Below, piece by piece: positions 14,789 through 16,611 of a stretch of DNA of 16,611 nt. The notes under the pieces were generated by a model. The model was not told where the DNA came from. It saw only the letters and a program-made list of their open reading frames with translations, and did no database searches. Made by a program: the position numbers and the translations under genes. The stretch spans positions 1 through 16,611 of the forward strand of contig NZ_JAUMTY010000049.1 of assembly GCF_030530965.1 (NCBI RefSeq), given 5' to 3'. Source of the stretch: Corynebacterium sp. (GTDB taxonomy: Bacteria; Actinomycetota; Actinomycetes; Mycobacteriales; Mycobacteriaceae). The stretch's first letter is position 1. The number at the start of each line of letters is the position of its first letter.

Positions 14789-16171
14789 TTAGCACCCTGC
14801 CAACCGCTCAGCCAGGTAACCCTGCAACTTGTCAATGCTGACGCGCTCCTGCTCCATCGTGTCGCGCTCGCGGACAGTCACCGCGTGATCATCCAGCGTG
14901 TCGAAATCGACGGTCACACAGAACGGCGTACCGATCTCATCCTGGCGGCGGTAGCGCCGGCCAATCGCACCCGAAATGTCATAGTCGACGTTCCACAAAC
15001 CGCGCAGGTCCTGCGCCACTTTCTCCGCCGTCGGCGTCAACGTGTCCTTCTTCGACAGCGGCAGCACCGCCACTTTCACCGGAGCCAGGCGACGATCCAG
15101 ACGCAGCACCGTGCGCTTGTCTACGCCACCCTTAGCGTTGGGAGCTTCATCCTCGTGGTAAGCGTCGATAAGGAAGGCCATCAATGAGCGCGTCAGACCA
15201 AACGACGGCTCGATGACGTAGGGGACGTAGCGCTCGCCGGTGGGCTGATCAAAGAAGCTGAGGTCCTCGCCCGAGCCCTTAATGTGGCTCTGGAGGTCGA
15301 AGTCGGTGCGGTTCGCAATGCCCATGAGCTCACCCCAGCCCGAGCCAGCGAAACCGAACTGATACTCCAGGTCGATCGTCCGATCGGAGTAGTGAGCGCG
15401 CTCATCCTCTGGAACATCGAACTTCCGCAAATGATCGGGATCAATGCCCAGGTCAACAAACCAGTTCCAGCAATCCTCAACCCAGCGGTCAAAGTGCTGT
15501 GGGGCATCAGCAGGCGGAACGAAGTACTCGATCTCCATCTGCTCAAACTCGCGGGTCCGGAAAATGAAGTTCCCCGGAGTGATCTCATTGCGGAACGCCT
15601 TGCCCAGCTGGCCAATACCGAACGGCGGCTTCTTGCGGGACGTCGTCTGAACATTCTTGAAGTTCACGAAAATGCCCTGGGCCGTCTCCGGGCGAAGGTA
15701 ATGCAGTCCCTCTTCATTGTCGACGGGACCAAGGTAGGTCTTCATCAAGCCGGAGAACATCTGCGGCTCAGTCCACTCCCCTGGTTGCCCGGTCTCTGGG
15801 TCGGGAACATCCGCAAGTCCATTTGCCGGCGGGTGACCATGCTTGGCCTCGTAGGCCTCGATGAGGTGGTCAGCCCGGTACCGCTTGTGTGTGTGCAAGG
15901 ACTCCACCAGCGGATCGGTGAAGGTCTTCACATGGCCCGAGGACACCCAGACTTCACGCGGAAGAATAATGGACGAATCCAGGCCCACCATGTCCCCGCG
16001 GGACTGAACGAATGTCCGCCACCACTGCTTCTTGATGTTTTCCTTCAGTTCAACGCCGAGCGGACCGTAATCCCACGCCGACCGAGTTCCCCCGTAGATT
16101 TCACCACTCGGATACACCAAGCCCCTGCGTTTACACAGGTTCACCACAGTGTCAATTACCGATGCAGCCAC
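14789..16171 (-). CDS. glyS: Glycyl-tRNA synthetase (dimeric, class II)
   Basis: A 460-residue enzyme that charges tRNA-Gly with glycine. It is the single-chain homodimeric type found in Actinobacteria and eukaryotes, not the bacterial alpha2-beta2 type. Visible features: RRGLVYPSGEIYGG near the N-terminus, then YLRPETAQGIFVNF (158-171). Class II motif 2 begins FRNEITPGNFIFRTREFEQ (193-211), motif 3 is PSFGLTRS (322-329), and the anticodon-binding domain runs from about 362 to 455 with KVAVLPLSKKD. The frame stays open upstream to 16351, but the GTG at 16171 is chosen: AAGGAG (16183-16178) lies 6 nt upstream and family alignment begins at this ASVIDTVVNLCKRRG. Length is normal. A gene for a tail-anchored protein follows with no gap. 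Confidence 0.97.
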   Translation of the reverse strand: MAASVIDTVVNLCKRRGLVYPSGEIYGGTRSAWDYGPLGVELKENIKKQWWRTFVQSRGDMVGLDSSIILPREVWVSSGHVKTFTDPLVESLHTHKRYRADHLIEAYEAKHGHPPANGLADVPDPETGQPGEWTEPQMFSGLMKTYLGPVDNEEGLHYLRPETAQGIFVNFKNVQTTSRKKPPFGIGQLGKAFRNEITPGNFIFRTREFEQMEIEYFVPPADAPQHFDRWVEDCWNWFVDLGIDPDHLRKFDVPEDERAHYSDRTIDLEYQFGFAGSGWGELMGIANRTDFDLQSHIKGSGEDLSFFDQPTGERYVPYVIEPSFGLTRSLMAFLIDAYHEDEAPNAKGGVDKRTVLRLDRRLAPVKVAVLPLSKKDTLTPTAEKVAQDLRGLWNVDYDISGAIGRRYRRQDEIGTPFCVTVDFDTLDDHAVTVRERDTMEQERVSIDKLQGYLAERLAGC

Positions 16172-16177
16172 GCAAAT

Positions 16178-16183
16178 CTCCTT
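16178..16183 (-). promoter_or_regulatory. Shine-Dalgarno deciding the glyS start
   Basis: AAGGAG on the minus strand, 6 nt before GTG 16171. It settles the start inside a frame that is open for 60 more codons upstream. Confidence 0.85.
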
Positions 16184-16293
16184 GTACTTCACACGACGCG
16201 GTACGCCGAACGACGCGTTCTTCACTTCCGGTACATTCTGCGTCGTACGTCCGGCAATCAGCCGTCGACGCACCACACATAATCGCGTCCACC

Positions 16294-16321
16294 AGCCTAG
16301 CCCACAGGCATGACACGTCCA
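16294..16321 (-). promoter_or_regulatory. Candidate glyS promoter
   Basis: On the minus strand TGGACG (16321-16316) and TAGGCT (16299-16294) are 16 nt apart. Transcription would start near 16287 and give a leader of about 115 nt. That leader holds several complementary GACGC/GCGTC arms (see findings). Judged by eye; other start sites are possible. Confidence 0.4.
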
Positions 16322-16361
16322 CACACGGACACAGGAGAACCCGCTTGTCATAGGCTCCTAA

Positions 16362-16367
16362 TAGAAT
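16362..16367 (+). promoter_or_regulatory. -10 element for leaderless gene at 16375
   Basis: TAGAAT is followed by 7 nt and an ATG at 16375, with no Shine-Dalgarno. This is the clearest leaderless-type arrangement in the window. Confidence 0.55.
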
Positions 16368-16374
16368 TGTCTTC

Positions 16375-16611
16375 ATGGCTTCATTACTTAACGTTGTACC
16401 CAGCGCGATAAAGGACCGTTTCTCATCAAAAAAGCACTCTGACAAGCAGTCCGACGACGAGCTCGATGGCAGCGAGAACGTCGAGAATGACAACCTCGAA
16501 GCTAATGAAAAGCCGTCGCGGATCCTTTCGGCTGTCGAACGCGCCGCAGAAATACAGGTGAGACCCATTGCGCGTTATGTCGACATGGTGAAATCCAAGC
16601 ACGAAGGGGAT
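16375..16611 (+). CDS. Unrecognised protein, N-terminal 79 residues, cut by window edge
   Basis: An open frame begins at ATG 16375 (MASLLNVVPSAIKDRF) and is still open at the last base. It is divergent from glyS. The first 50 residues are Ser/Asp/Glu/Asn-rich and hydrophilic after a short amphipathic start. From about residue 50 (ILSAVERAAEIQVRPIARYV) a helical, more conserved-looking segment begins. The ILSAVERAAEIQ segment faintly recalls EcsC-family proteins of Actinobacteria, but too little is visible to assign it. The -10 element 7 nt upstream and codon use like that of its neighbours support a real gene. Confidence 0.65.
   Translation, partial: MASLLNVVPSAIKDRFSSKKHSDKQSDDELDGSENVENDNLEANEKPSRILSAVERAAEIQVRPIARYVDMVKSKHEGD

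Noticed and set aside
16197..16204. T-box riboswitch upstream of glyS
   Set aside because: Only the GTACCGCG core resembles a T-box. The preceding TGGN is missing, and no Stem I specifier loop or SD-sequestering arm was found. Kept only as a weak leader observation.
15284..16282. A 332-codon plus-strand open frame opposite glyS
   Set aside because: Antisense shadow of a clear glycyl-tRNA synthetase gene, with no recognisable protein features.
16172..16351. N-terminal extension of glycyl-tRNA synthetase to the GTG-less upstream frame start
   Set aside because: Residues encoded there resemble nothing in the family, and a strong Shine-Dalgarno sits right before GTG 16171.
1..16611. CRISPR arrays, insertion sequences, phage genes
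   Set aside because: No regularly spaced repeats, transposase or phage structural motifs were seen on either strand; the only tandem repeat is inside a coding tail.

Overview
The window reads as chromosomal backbone of a mycolate-group actinobacterium, most likely a Corynebacterium. The DnaG and glycyl-tRNA synthetase sequences, the moderately high GC of the core genes, the GTG starts and the gene order (tRNA-Asn, a lipoprotein, a small glycine-rich membrane protein, dnaG, dgt, a TPM-domain membrane protein, glyS) all fit. The order resembles the asnT/lppQ to glyS region of Mycobacterium tuberculosis as I recall it. The species cannot be fixed from the window.

Region 1 (1-2940) is visibly more AT-rich and accessory. 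It holds the 5' part of a tRNA-Asn (minus strand, running off the left edge) with a perfect hairpin in its presumed leader; a two-TM PH-like membrane protein with an N/Q-rich tail (265-963); a small lipoprotein behind a good promoter (1131-1508); a strong bidirectional-looking hairpin (1692-1722); and, convergent, a paralogue of the first protein whose tail is a long Q/G/N/S-rich low-complexity segment built partly from a 102-bp tandem repeat (1768-2856).

Region 2 (3007-6993) has a DHA2-type 14-TM efflux transporter with an unusual ~245-residue hydrophilic N-terminal extension. Divergent from it, across a 366-bp non-coding gap, are an aldo/keto reductase and a small glycine-rich membrane protein that probably form one transcription unit.

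Region 3 (7062-11634) is replication and nucleotide metabolism. It has primase DnaG, with three of the four usual zinc ligands replaced, and dGTPase-like Dgt, preceded by a YdcF/SanA-type membrane protein. Between dnaG and dgt, on the opposite strand, lies a secreted guanyl-specific RNase of the RNase Sa/barnase group. Its stop codon interlocks with that of dgt.

Region 4 (11718-16611) has a large TPM-domain membrane protein with coiled coils and a Gly/Phe/Asp-rich tail. Convergent to it is a glyS operon whose second gene encodes a C-terminally tail-anchored protein starting directly after the glyS stop. Divergent from glyS is the start of an unrecognised gene that runs off the right edge.

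A theme across the window is leaderless transcription. Several genes (5827, dnaG, 11718, 16375, weaker at 265 and dgt) have a TANNNT-like -10 element 6-7 nt before the start codon and no Shine-Dalgarno, while others (MFS, glyS, lipoprotein) have clear SD sequences. No CRISPR array, insertion sequence or phage gene is seen. The most unusual points are the degenerate DnaG zinc motif, the paired PH-like proteins with prion-like tails, and the orphan RNase.
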